DNA from: Anaerolineae bacterium
GTDB lineage: Bacteria; Chloroflexota; Anaerolineae; Aggregatilineales; J027
NCBI GenBank assembly: GCA_021463865.1
Contig: JAJTXY010000006.1
Span: 1-64,000 of the forward strand
DNA length: 64,000 nt
Direction of reading: 5' to 3'
The notes under the pieces are model-generated. The model did not search any database. It was not told the DNA's origin and worked only from the letters and a program-made list of their open reading frames with translations. How positions within the stretch are numbered: the stretch's first letter is position 1; each line of letters begins with the position of its first letter. This document shows positions 1 to 8,338 of the stretch, in pieces. Made by a program: the position numbers and the translations under genes.

Positions 1-86
1 CCGCTCACGCCACCGTTCACTGGCAGTTTGATGTCACGCAGGCACGCACTAAGTTGTCGCGCTTATATCCTGAACTACTTTCTTGA
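1..86 (+). CDS. C-terminal fragment of a possible DDE transposase
   Basis: An open frame enters from the left edge (codons from base 3) and stops with TGA at 84-86. The visible end reads HWQFDVTQARTKLSRLYP followed by ELLS. A tail of the type W-F-T...AR-KL-LYP recalls the C-terminus of IS630-like DDE transposases, from memory of that family. Only 27 residues are visible, so the assignment is tentative. It could equally be the end of an ordinary gene. Confidence 0.3.
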   Translation, partial: AHATVHWQFDVTQARTKLSRLYPELLS

Positions 87-130
87 TGCACTACTAGGGA
101 GGTGGTTAATCAAAACAGGGTTATACGACG

Positions 131-1402
131 ATGGCCTATCGAAAAATGATGCTGATCAGCCTGATATGTTTGATGCTAGGGGGTATCTTTTCCGCTAGAG
201 GAGTTGTGGCGCAGTCGGACAGCGATCATTTGCCCCCCGTCGCTTGGCTTGAATTGAATCAAGAGGGCAGCACATTACGCCTTTTCCAATCGGAAACTGG
301 TGTGTCAATCGTCTCAAATGAGGACATTCGATGTGCAGCTTTTTCCCCACAGCAGACCCATATCGCCTATTTAACTTCCAAAACAGTAGCGGTGATGCGA
401 TTAAGTGACCATGAAACAATTCTCAATTTACCTGTGGATGGTCTCACGAGACCCGATTTGCATCTCTTTATTGGTGGTCGGCCATGTCCCATCTGGTTGG
501 ATGAAACATCGCTCGTTTTCTCAACCGTAGACTTTGCCGAGCCGTATGGAATGCCCGCCTACAATCTTTTTCACTTGGAAATCAATACCGCCGAATTAAC
601 CGAGGTGTTGGCTTTTGGTAAAAATGGCGCGATTGTCCCAAGCCCGAATCGTCAATATCTGGTCATTTTGAAACCCGGTGAATATTCCGATCCAGATAAA
701 CCCGGTGAAATAAGCGTTATTGACGCAACCACCTTCCAACCCGTCAACGATGGTTTTGAGTTTCCTACCGTTGCAACCGCCGCCGAATATTTGTGGGTTC
801 CCACGATTTTCTGGAAGGCGGATAGCACTAGTTTTGCATTCGGTCTGCCTGACCCCGATCTGATCTATAATCTTGAGCAAACGCCCCCTTCCAACATTTG
901 TTATATGACGGTAGATGACCAATCCACCCGCTGCCAAGAATACGCTTTTGAGTTTTGGGGGATGCCAGTTTTTAATGACCAACTGACACGGGTTGCCTAT
1001 GCTCAACGTTCTGGGTCGGGGGTAAACGAAGAGTCACATCTGGTCTACGGTGAATTTTCGCCAGAGTCACCTCAAGAATTATCAGAAATCGCGTTTTCCA
1101 CGACAAGCGGGATGCCGATTCTGTGGTTGGACGAGGATAATCTTTTATTTAAGGAATATGCTTTACCCGATTTAAGCGTTGCCAATTTAACAACAGGCGA
1201 AGCGCGGCAATGGCTCGATGAAACTTCGGAGATTGAACAGCCTGTTATCGCATTGCAGCCACTCAGTGATGGTCTATACATGCTGGCAGTGGGTGACTAT
1301 CGTGAACCCCATACGATTGGTTTCTACAATGCAGCGGATGGGACGTTTACAAAACTGGCGGAGGTGGATAGCCTCAGCACGATTGTTTTTGTCGATCATT
1401 GA
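131..1402 (+). CDS. Secreted beta-propeller-like protein of unknown function
   Basis: A 423-residue protein with an N-terminal signal peptide: positive MAYRK, then a hydrophobic stretch of about 18 residues ending near VVAQ. It is therefore probably exported. The body is rich in short beta-type blocks with recurring Asp/Trp turns (for example WLDETSLVF and WLDEDNLLF), as in WD40-like/TolB-type propellers that report values along a chain. No catalytic motif is recognised. A weak AGGG at 115-118 precedes the start, and a stronger GGGAGG at about 98-103 is too far away to be clearly its ribosome site. It is followed by a 78-base gap and the CoiA-like gene on the same strand. Exact function unknown. 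Confidence 0.7.
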   Translation: MAYRKMMLISLICLMLGGIFSARGVVAQSDSDHLPPVAWLELNQEGSTLRLFQSETGVSIVSNEDIRCAAFSPQQTHIAYLTSKTVAVMRLSDHETILNLPVDGLTRPDLHLFIGGRPCPIWLDETSLVFSTVDFAEPYGMPAYNLFHLEINTAELTEVLAFGKNGAIVPSPNRQYLVILKPGEYSDPDKPGEISVIDATTFQPVNDGFEFPTVATAAEYLWVPTIFWKADSTSFAFGLPDPDLIYNLEQTPPSNICYMTVDDQSTRCQEYAFEFWGMPVFNDQLTRVAYAQRSGSGVNEESHLVYGEFSPESPQELSEIAFSTTSGMPILWLDEDNLLFKEYALPDLSVANLTTGEARQWLDETSEIEQPVIALQPLSDGLYMLAVGDYREPHTIGFYNAADGTFTKLAEVDSLSTIVFVDH

Positions 1403-1480
1403 CTCACCCAAACTATGGGGCTATGGTGGCATCCCCTAACAGCGGTATACTGAGGAGGTAATCAAACGAGACAAATATCT

Positions 1481-2527
1481 ATGACCCAACAACCATCGCG
1501 CCCTTCCAATCTCCCATCCTTTTCGCATCAAGACCAGCCCATGTATGGTTGGGCGCTGGACAGTCACAAACGCCCTGTCCCGATTTCGTTGGCGGGGCGT
1601 GGCGCACAGGGTTATACCTGCCCCATTTGTAACGGCCCAATGATTGCCAAAAAGGGCGACATCAAGCAGCATCATTTTGCCCATGAATTCGAGAGTCTGC
1701 CGGAATGTACCCCTGAAAATGTTGCCAAAAAGATCGCCGGGACGTGGTTGGTGTTGGAATTGGGCGAACACATGGCCCATAAGAAGCCCTTTCCTCTCCA
1801 ATGGCAGATGTATGGTGAGAGCTACCGTGTCAATCTTTTAAAGGATGTCACTGCCATTCAAGAGCATATCGAGTTTGGCAAAACCGAAGCCGATATTGCG
1901 CTGATGCAAGGCGAAAAATGGGATCATCCCTACGCCGTGTTTATGCTCAATTTGGACAGCAAGCGCGACCCACTGATCTATACTCAATTTACCGCGCAAT
2001 CCATCCCGGTGATTAGCTTGCCCTCCGATCAATTTCGCAGTGGACAGGTCACGCTGAAATCATTATTGGAAGCTGCTGAGGTCTATGGCGGATGGTGGCT
2101 GTTGGAAGAAAGTGAGCGCCTGCCAGAACGGTTGGAAAATGACCCCAACACCATTCGCCAAATTTTAGGTCGCTCGGTTGTCCAACCGCCCTATCGTTTT
2201 TGGGGGCCATTGGTCAGCCTCTATGGGCAGCACCATGTGTTACGGGTCGGCGCGAATTTGGTATGGCTGCCACCAGAATTGTGGCAAATCGCTGTCGGTG
2301 GAACACGCAACCGCATGAGCGAAGATTTGATTATCACCACACAAGAATGGCCGCAAAAAGATGGTAGTGTCATCGCGCTCTATTATGTCAATTTACGTAA
2401 TGCCGACTTCGCGGTTGCTATTCGCCGTTTCCGCTCTGGTGAAGATGTGCGGGCGAACTTGCCTGCCCAATATCGGATGCGCCGAACGACTGCCGAAGAA
2501 GTGGCTCGCGCCCTAATCGCAAACTAA
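1481..2527 (+). CDS. CoiA-like protein (competence/nuclease-type zinc-binding protein)
   Basis: A 348-residue cytoplasmic protein. Near residues 46-69 it carries CPICNGPM followed by a spacer and HHFAH, the hallmark N-terminal metal-binding region of CoiA-like proteins. In firmicutes CoiA acts in recombination of incoming DNA during transformation. The middle region (EFGKTEADIALM, YAVFMLNL) fits a PD-(D/E)xK-like nuclease core as in that family, but I cannot confirm the catalytic residues by eye. The strong AGGAGG at 1453-1458 lies 22 bases before the ATG, which is unusually far. No other competence gene is nearby, so its role here (DNA uptake, repair or defence) is open. Confidence 0.6.
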   Translation: MTQQPSRPSNLPSFSHQDQPMYGWALDSHKRPVPISLAGRGAQGYTCPICNGPMIAKKGDIKQHHFAHEFESLPECTPENVAKKIAGTWLVLELGEHMAHKKPFPLQWQMYGESYRVNLLKDVTAIQEHIEFGKTEADIALMQGEKWDHPYAVFMLNLDSKRDPLIYTQFTAQSIPVISLPSDQFRSGQVTLKSLLEAAEVYGGWWLLEESERLPERLENDPNTIRQILGRSVVQPPYRFWGPLVSLYGQHHVLRVGANLVWLPPELWQIAVGGTRNRMSEDLIITTQEWPQKDGSVIALYYVNLRNADFAVAIRRFRSGEDVRANLPAQYRMRRTTAEEVARALIAN

Positions 2528-2619
2528 CATTTTACCCTCTCTTAACCGAATCGTTTGACCATTCCACAATTTACCTGTACGATTTCAGGTGTACCATTTG
2601 TACCTCTGGGAGTCGTCTT

Positions 2620-3258
2620 GTGGCGTCATCAGAACATCATCGCTTGCTTGAAGAAGCGATTCAATATATTCACTCTGGCAATCCAACCGAAGGGCGGCGT
2701 TTACTGCAACAAATCGTGGCGGAAGATGCCAACTTTGTGGCGGCATGGTTATGGCTGGCCTCGGTTGCTACTACGCGGGATGAACGTGTGACGGCCCTTC
2801 GGCGGGTTCTGCAAATTGAACCCAATAATGAGACCGCACGGGCAGCCCTCCAACAACTAGGGGAGACTTTTTATTCTGATGACCCATTAGCGGCGGCTTT
2901 TGCTCCCCGTCAGTCCAAACAGCCATTTTTTTCGCAGCAAGATGTAGTGATCGTGGGAGTTGCGATTGTGCTGATGCTGGTGGTGGTCTTGGCTGCTGCG
3001 GTGATACGCCAGTCGCAAAACGACGAGCCAACACCGATCCCTGCTACCAAAACCTTTACTCCCAGTCCAAGTTTTACACCGTCCATGACGTTTACGCCGC
3101 GCCCAACCAGTACGCCGATTATCCAAAACACTCTGCCGCCGACATGGACACCTGCTCCGACCTTAACGCCGATACCCTCGCGTACTCTCTATCCAACCTT
3201 TACCCCGCGTCCAACCAGTACACCCATTTCGACGCGGACAGTGGAATTTCTAGGATAG
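2620..3258 (+). CDS. TPR-like membrane protein with Thr/Pro-rich extracellular tail
   Basis: A 212-residue protein in three parts. Residues about 1-75 are a tetratricopeptide-like helical region with the LLQQIVAEDANFVAAWLWLA pattern, probably cytoplasmic. One membrane helix follows at about 108-130. The last 80 residues are built of TPxPTxTP-type repeats and probably lie outside the membrane. The GTG start has TGGGAG at 2607-2612, seven bases upstream. Such Thr/Pro linkers are common in Chloroflexota surface proteins. The histidine kinase gene follows after about 60 bases, so the two may be co-transcribed. Probably a scaffold or surface-anchoring protein; no enzyme motif is present. Confidence 0.7.
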   Translation: MASSEHHRLLEEAIQYIHSGNPTEGRRLLQQIVAEDANFVAAWLWLASVATTRDERVTALRRVLQIEPNNETARAALQQLGETFYSDDPLAAAFAPRQSKQPFFSQQDVVIVGVAIVLMLVVVLAAAVIRQSQNDEPTPIPATKTFTPSPSFTPSMTFTPRPTSTPIIQNTLPPTWTPAPTLTPIPSRTLYPTFTPRPTSTPISTRTVEFLG

Positions 3259-3317
3259 GGCTATAATGAAGGGTGGCGGTCTGATTTTTATGAACATATG
3301 ATGGAGTTAAAAACCGC

Positions 3318-5915
3318 GTGGAACTCGAAGCCTCATCAGTCATAGCCGGTATCATCACCCTGCTCTATTTCGGCTTGCTTGCGATTGTATGGCGCAATCG
3401 GCACAAGATCAGTTCAGCAACTATGCCGTGGCTCATGGGGGTTTTGATATTTGCGACCCTTGCCAGCTTGGTTTCGATTGTGTCGCCCGACAGTGGCGAT
3501 TTTGTGAAAGACCGCCTGACCCAAACTTCACTGGTCATTTATCTTTTGAGTTTCATGCTGGTCGCTTATACTGTTTTGACCCTCATTTTTTTTCTGAAAA
3601 AGCGCCAAATCGCCTTGATCGCCCTTGTATTGGGGCTTGGCTGGTGTGTGGCGTTGGTCGGATTAGGGGTATTCGGTGAATCACCCCTCGGCGCTGAAAA
3701 TTGGATTGCCGACCTCATTGATGATCCCGACCCGGCTGGTCTGATTGCGATTGGTGGCTGGGGGGTGATTGCCGTCATTTTGTTAGGACTGTCATTCCAA
3801 CGCTTTTATGCCGCCGGATTACCCGAAGTCGCCAACCGTGCCTTGTTTTGGGCGCTGGTTGTGCCATTTGTATTGACCGGGGCTGTTTTAAACTCTAGCC
3901 ACGCCGAATTTTTACGTGAGGTTGGGTGGGTAGTTCAATTGCTTGGTGTTGCGGGTGTTGTGTATGGTGTGATCCAATTGCGCGTCGTAGACATCCGCCA
4001 AACGATTCGCCTCAGCACGGTTAATTTAGTCCTAACACTCATCACGGCTGTATTGATCTGGGGTGTGCTGCTCATCGCCGACGAAATCAAAGCGGACGAA
4101 GTGGATAACCGTCGCATTGTGCTGGTCGGTTTAGCACTAATTACCGCCGCCCTCTATGGCCCCCTGTATTTGATTTCGCAGGCACTTTCCGCCCGTCTGA
4201 TCCGCCAAGATGTAGATGATGTTGGTTCCGAAGTGCGCCGTTTTGTAGAAACCATTACGGGCGTAGTAGAAATTGATGAATTGGCCCAAGTGGTCATGAA
4301 TACCTTGCGTGATGTGGTGCGGGTGCGGCGTGGGGCACTGCTGATTGTTTCGGCAGGGGAACATTCCAACACGCTGCGCATTGAGCCGCACAAAGTCTCA
4401 TTGGGTGAAGTTCCCCCAACACAGGGGTGGCTGAGTGTCGAAAGCCCCATCCACAGCCATTTTATTAAACATCGTCTTCCCCTACTCCAATTCGACCTCG
4501 ATTACGCCAAAGAATATAGCGAAGTGATTCCAGTCGAGCGTGAATTTTTCCGTCAGTTACGGATGGCGGCTTTTGCCCCGATTATGGTACAAGGGCGGCT
4601 GATTGGTGTATTGGCGTCCGGGCCGAAATTGAACGATGCTCCATTTTCGGCCAGTGATCTTGAACTGCTGACGACTATTGCCAATCAGACTGGCATTGCC
4701 CTACGCAACTCGCGGTTAGTGGACGATCTACGCAAGCGGGAACATGATGTCGCCGAAAGCAACAAACGCCTCGAAGCTGCCAAACGTCAACTAGAAGCCC
4801 TCGACGCGGTAAAAACCGACTTTATCACCATCGCCAGTCACGAACTGCGTACCCCACTGGCCCAAATTCGGGGTCATACCGATATTATTGAAGCCCTCAA
4901 TGAACAGGGCATCCTCGACCAAGATCAATTGACCGGGTTAACGGCAAATCTGCGCCGGGCCGCTGACCGCCTCGAAACCCTGATCGGTGATATGTTGGAT
5001 GTTAGCCAGCTTGACCTGAGCGCGATGGATTTGCGGTTTGCCCAGACCACCATTGAAAATGTAGTGCGTTTGGCAATTGAACCTCTACAAGAAAGCATAC
5101 GCAACCGTAAACAGTCTTTGACAGCACGGGGTTTGCGCGGCCTACCCGTTATCGAAGCCGATATGCAGCGTTTGGTGCAGGCTATTCGCAATGTGGTCTT
5201 AAACGCCGTTAAATTTACCCCCGATGGTGGACGCATTGACATCATTGGCAGCTTGGTCTCGAATACGCAAACGGGCAGGGATGAAATTCAAATCGCTATC
5301 AAGGACTCCGGCATAGGGATTGATCCCAAAAACCACGAGGCCATTTTTGAAAAATTCTTCCGCACTACTGACCCCGGTCTGCACTCGACGGGCACGACGA
5401 AATTTATGGGGGCTGGCCCCGGCTTGGGGTTGACCATTGCGCGTGGTGTAATTACAGGGCACGGCGGACGGGTTTGGGCTGAAAGTGAAGGCTTTGACCC
5501 CGATAAACTCCCCGGCAGTACCTTCTATATTGTCCTGCCCATCACCCCGCCGGAAGGTGGACGCCGTGTAATGACGTTCTCTGGTGGCACCCCCACTGCT
5601 CGTCCAACACAGCCCAAGCCACCTGCGGGTTTAGCCGAATTAGCTAAAGAACCCGCTAGACCGGTGATAGCGGCATCCGTTGCACCGCCACCCGAAAAAC
5701 CTGTTGAGCCAGTGGAAGCTGATGAAGTGGAGGACAAAGAAGCTCCCTTTATTGAACCGAACCCGACTATCATCAATCCGGCGGCGAGTCGGGTTGGCCT
5801 GACATCGGCGGCCAAAGCAGCAGCAGAGGAAGCATTGGCCGAGGTAGAAGCCTCAATGGATGTAGATTTAGATGAGGCTCTCCCGGAAAACGATGATGAT
5901 GACAGCAAATGGTAA
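3318..5915 (+). CDS. Membrane sensor histidine kinase (7TM-GAF-HisKA-HATPase)
   Basis: An 865-residue sensor kinase. Roughly seven to eight membrane segments fill residues 5-275. They are followed by a GAF-like region at about 300-460 and a short coiled coil. The phosphoacceptor H-box is SHELRTPLAQI, with His at residue 508. ATP-binding motifs follow: N-box (RNVVLNAVKFTP), G1 (KDSGIGI), F-box (FEKFF) and G2 (GPGLGLTIARG). The last 120 residues are an Ala/Pro/Glu-rich, probably disordered tail. It would autophosphorylate in response to a membrane or small-molecule signal. No response regulator lies next to it, so it is an orphan. The GTG start is supported by GGAG at 3302-3305. A perfect TATAAT at 3262-3267 has no convincing -35 box. 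Its stop lies 3 bases from the convergent mscS stop. Confidence 0.88.
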   Translation: MELEASSVIAGIITLLYFGLLAIVWRNRHKISSATMPWLMGVLIFATLASLVSIVSPDSGDFVKDRLTQTSLVIYLLSFMLVAYTVLTLIFFLKKRQIALIALVLGLGWCVALVGLGVFGESPLGAENWIADLIDDPDPAGLIAIGGWGVIAVILLGLSFQRFYAAGLPEVANRALFWALVVPFVLTGAVLNSSHAEFLREVGWVVQLLGVAGVVYGVIQLRVVDIRQTIRLSTVNLVLTLITAVLIWGVLLIADEIKADEVDNRRIVLVGLALITAALYGPLYLISQALSARLIRQDVDDVGSEVRRFVETITGVVEIDELAQVVMNTLRDVVRVRRGALLIVSAGEHSNTLRIEPHKVSLGEVPPTQGWLSVESPIHSHFIKHRLPLLQFDLDYAKEYSEVIPVEREFFRQLRMAAFAPIMVQGRLIGVLASGPKLNDAPFSASDLELLTTIANQTGIALRNSRLVDDLRKREHDVAESNKRLEAAKRQLEALDAVKTDFITIASHELRTPLAQIRGHTDIIEALNEQGILDQDQLTGLTANLRRAADRLETLIGDMLDVSQLDLSAMDLRFAQTTIENVVRLAIEPLQESIRNRKQSLTARGLRGLPVIEADMQRLVQAIRNVVLNAVKFTPDGGRIDIIGSLVSNTQTGRDEIQIAIKDSGIGIDPKNHEAIFEKFFRTTDPGLHSTGTTKFMGAGPGLGLTIARGVITGHGGRVWAESEGFDPDKLPGSTFYIVLPITPPEGGRRVMTFSGGTPTARPTQPKPPAGLAELAKEPARPVIAASVAPPPEKPVEPVEADEVEDKEAPFIEPNPTIINPAASRVGLTSAAKAAAEEALAEVEASMDVDLDEALPENDDDDSKW

Positions 5916-5918
5916 AAC

Positions 5919-6971
5919 CTAAGCGAATTCGACCCCGTAGTGGCTGAGGATTTTTAATACCAGCAAATTGATGTCCTGTTGAATCGCTTGGAAGGCTTCA
6001 GTTTTGGAAACACTGAAATAAGCCACCACACGAATTTGGAGGGCGGCCCCCTCAATCGCAATAAATTGGACAACGGGCGATTCAGCGATGATTCGCTCGT
6101 GTGCATTTAGAGTGGTGCGGATGCTGTTGATCACCCCCAAGACTTTTTCCGGCGGGGTGTCGCGTTTGATATTAAGCGTCATCTCCAAGCGTCGTTTGTT
6201 TAAACGTGACCAATTGATAACACTCGAATTGGCAACATCCCGATTGGGGACAAACACCAATGACTGGTCATATTTGCGAATACGGGTGGTGCGGAAACCT
6301 AAGCCCTCGACTGTGCCCTCGCTATCTTTGACGATGACGTGATCCCCCACTTGAAATGGGGAATCGGCCATAATCACAAAATAGCCGATGAGGTTCGATA
6401 GGGCATCTTGGGCAGCCAGCGCAATCGCCAAGCCCGTAATGCCCAATCCGGCTACCAGTGTACTTAGGTTGTAGCCAAACTGCTCCATCACCAGTACGAT
6501 GCCAAAAATCAGCACCAGTGCCCGCCCAATTTGCCGTAAAAAGCGGGCCACATTGGCATCAATGCGTTTGATGCGGTTGCGCTGTGCCTCTAGTGAATCT
6601 ACCAGCACATCAATCGAACGATACATTCCCCAGAAGATGATGCCCGTCACAATGGCAATGAAAACTTGGTCAGAGACCGCGCTGATTTCCGGCCCAATTT
6701 CCAAGACATCCAGCGCAGTCCAAAAGCCAATAATTGTGACCAGCAGTTGGGCGGGCGTATCAAATGCCATCACCAAGCGATCATCAAGGGTGGTTTTGCT
6801 GCGCCCCATCAGTTTGGCAACCAAGACCAATAGGCGGTCAACCACTTGACGCGCCAACAGGGTCAGCAAAAACAACCCGATTGCCAGCACAATCCGCACT
6901 GTATCATCGGAAAGACCCAAGCTGAGGGTGTGATTTAGAAAATATTCGAAATCTTTTTCTATCCTGTCCAT
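5919..6971 (-). CDS. mscS: MscS-family small-conductance mechanosensitive channel
   Basis: A 350-residue membrane protein. The hydrophobic N-terminal half carries about four to five helices. The pore-lining helix is rich in Gly/Ala (GLGITGLAIALAAQDALSNL), and the beta domain that follows (FQVGDHVIV..EGTVEGLGFRTTRIR) is the MscS signature. The soluble C-terminal domain completes the cage. Such channels release solutes on hypo-osmotic shock. It lies ten bases downstream of the LapA-like gene and is probably co-transcribed with it. It converges on the histidine kinase with only three bases between stop codons. Confidence 0.9.
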   Translation of the reverse strand: MDRIEKDFEYFLNHTLSLGLSDDTVRIVLAIGLFLLTLLARQVVDRLLVLVAKLMGRSKTTLDDRLVMAFDTPAQLLVTIIGFWTALDVLEIGPEISAVSDQVFIAIVTGIIFWGMYRSIDVLVDSLEAQRNRIKRIDANVARFLRQIGRALVLIFGIVLVMEQFGYNLSTLVAGLGITGLAIALAAQDALSNLIGYFVIMADSPFQVGDHVIVKDSEGTVEGLGFRTTRIRKYDQSLVFVPNRDVANSSVINWSRLNKRRLEMTLNIKRDTPPEKVLGVINSIRTTLNAHERIIAESPVVQFIAIEGAALQIRVVAYFSVSKTEAFQAIQQDINLLVLKILSHYGVEFA

Positions 6972-6981
6972 CGGCGGTTAG

Positions 6982-7299
6982 TTATTTGTTTGGGTCAGTG
7001 CTCGTAAGATTCGCTTCTTGCAGCACTTCTTCCGCCGTCGTCTTGGCTACCGATGCGATTTCTTGTTTCAGTTTTTCCTTTTCCTGTTTTTCTTTGCGGC
7101 TCTCATACATAAAGTCCAAAATTCTTGGCCCAAAGATACCTAAGAAAACACCAATCAAGGTTGAAATCAGGATGGCTACGGTCTGTGGAACGGATTCTTC
7201 GATAAACAAAAATTTGACAGTCGCATCTTGGGTATTTTGCGCCAAGAAGATGATGAGGAGCAAAAGCAGCAACAAACCCAAAACAGTTCGACGGTTCAT
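6982..7299 (-). CDS. LapA/DUF1049-like small membrane protein
   Basis: A 105-residue protein with two hydrophobic helices (about residues 5-22 and 40-60) separated by a short loop (QNTQDATVKFLF). This is the layout of the LapA/DUF1049 family. A charged, Lys/Glu-rich coiled-coil tail (RKEKQEKEKLKQEIA) follows on the cytoplasmic side. In proteobacteria LapA is linked to envelope assembly; in this lineage its role is not known. It is the first gene of a two-gene unit with mscS, which fits an envelope or osmotic-stress role. The start ATG at 7299 faces the divergent Liv operon. Confidence 0.75.
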   Translation of the reverse strand: MNRRTVLGLLLLLLLIIFLAQNTQDATVKFLFIEESVPQTVAILISTLIGVFLGIFGPRILDFMYESRKEKQEKEKLKQEIASVAKTTAEEVLQEANLTSTDPNK

Positions 7300-7388
7300 G
7301 ACCCTCGTTTCCTTTCAATGGTTGATAGCACATTCCCAATACTCTACACCATTCATCAAAACCTGACTAGCGGCGGCTAAACCCGTGT

Positions 7389-7416
7389 TTGACTTTTGGC
7401 GTGAATCGTCTACAAT
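7389..7416 (+). promoter_or_regulatory. Predicted sigma-70-type promoter of the Liv operon
   Basis: TTGACT at 7389-7394 and TACAAT at 7411-7416 are separated by 16 bases, a good match to the -35/-10 consensus. They lie about 44 bases upstream of the livG start and point towards it. Confidence 0.6.
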
Positions 7417-7459
7417 GTGGACAACTTAGAGTTTTTGGGTTTAGAGGAACTTAGAAAAT

Positions 7460-8311
7460 ATGCCCCCGGCGGAAAATGGCGCTTCCAGCGACCCAATCTT
7501 GCATGTTGAAAAAATATCACTCAGTTTTGGCGGCATCAAAGCCATCCAAAATGTTGATTTTAAGGTAAACCCCGGCGAAATTTTTGCGATTATCGGCCCC
7601 AATGGTGCGGGCAAAACCAGTACCATCAACAGCATTAGCGGTTTTTATCATCCTCAGCAGGGTCGGATTCTCTTTGAAGGCCGCGATATTACCAACCTGC
7701 CCACCTACAAGCGTGCTCCATTGGGAATTGCCCGCACCTTTCAAAATATCGCCCTCTACACCCACATGACCACCCTCGATAACCTGATGGCGGCACGGCA
7801 CATCTTTATGAAATCCGGCCTCATCAGCGGCGCGATCTATTGGGATGTATTCAAATTTTTGCCGCCTAATCTGCGTGATTCCATTGGGAAATATTGGAAG
7901 CCTGCTATTCAAGAAGATATTGAAAATCGGGCCATCGTGGAAGAAGTGATTGATTTCCTAGAAATGAACCATGTCCGCAAGCGCACTGTCGGCACGTTAG
8001 CCTACGGCTTACGTAAACGGGTCGAATTAGGCCGTGCATTGGTGCTGCAACCTAAATTATTACTGCTAGATGAGCCAATGGCGGGTATGAATGTCGAAGA
8101 AAAAGAAGATATGGCCCGCTTTATCCTCGATATTCACGATTACAACGGCACGACGATTGTGTTGATTGAACACGATATGGGCTTGGTAATGGATATTGCG
8201 GATCGCATTGTGGTGTTGGATTTTGGTCAAAAGATTGCCGAAGGCACACCCGACGAAATCCGCCGTGATCCCAAAGTGATTGAAGCCTATTTGGGTGAAG
8301 AGACCGTTTAA
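7460..8311 (+). CDS. livG: ABC transporter ATP-binding protein, LivG type
   Basis: A 283-residue ATPase of a branched-chain-amino-acid-type (HAAT) ABC importer. Walker A is GPNGAGKT at residues 46-53. The signature region is LAYGLRKRVELGRAL, the variant typical of LivG rather than LSGGQ. Walker B is LLLLDEPMAGM and the switch His lies in IEHDMGL. It acts at the inner face of the membrane with LivF to power substrate uptake. The first gene of the operon, it has an AGAGGA ribosome site at 7443-7448. The helical insert before the signature is longer than in E. coli LivG. The substrate may not be branched-chain amino acids, given the acyl-CoA ligase next door. Confidence 0.9.
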   Translation: MPPAENGASSDPILHVEKISLSFGGIKAIQNVDFKVNPGEIFAIIGPNGAGKTSTINSISGFYHPQQGRILFEGRDITNLPTYKRAPLGIARTFQNIALYTHMTTLDNLMAARHIFMKSGLISGAIYWDVFKFLPPNLRDSIGKYWKPAIQEDIENRAIVEEVIDFLEMNHVRKRTVGTLAYGLRKRVELGRALVLQPKLLLLDEPMAGMNVEEKEDMARFILDIHDYNGTTIVLIEHDMGLVMDIADRIVVLDFGQKIAEGTPDEIRRDPKVIEAYLGEETV

Positions 8312-8338
8312 ATAAATCTTTCTTTTTGAGGGCTTGTG

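Noticed and set aside
3040-3225. Repeated short units that resemble a CRISPR or tandem repeat
   Set aside because: The units are degenerate codons for a Thr/Pro linker within a coding frame; no constant repeat and spacer lengths exist.
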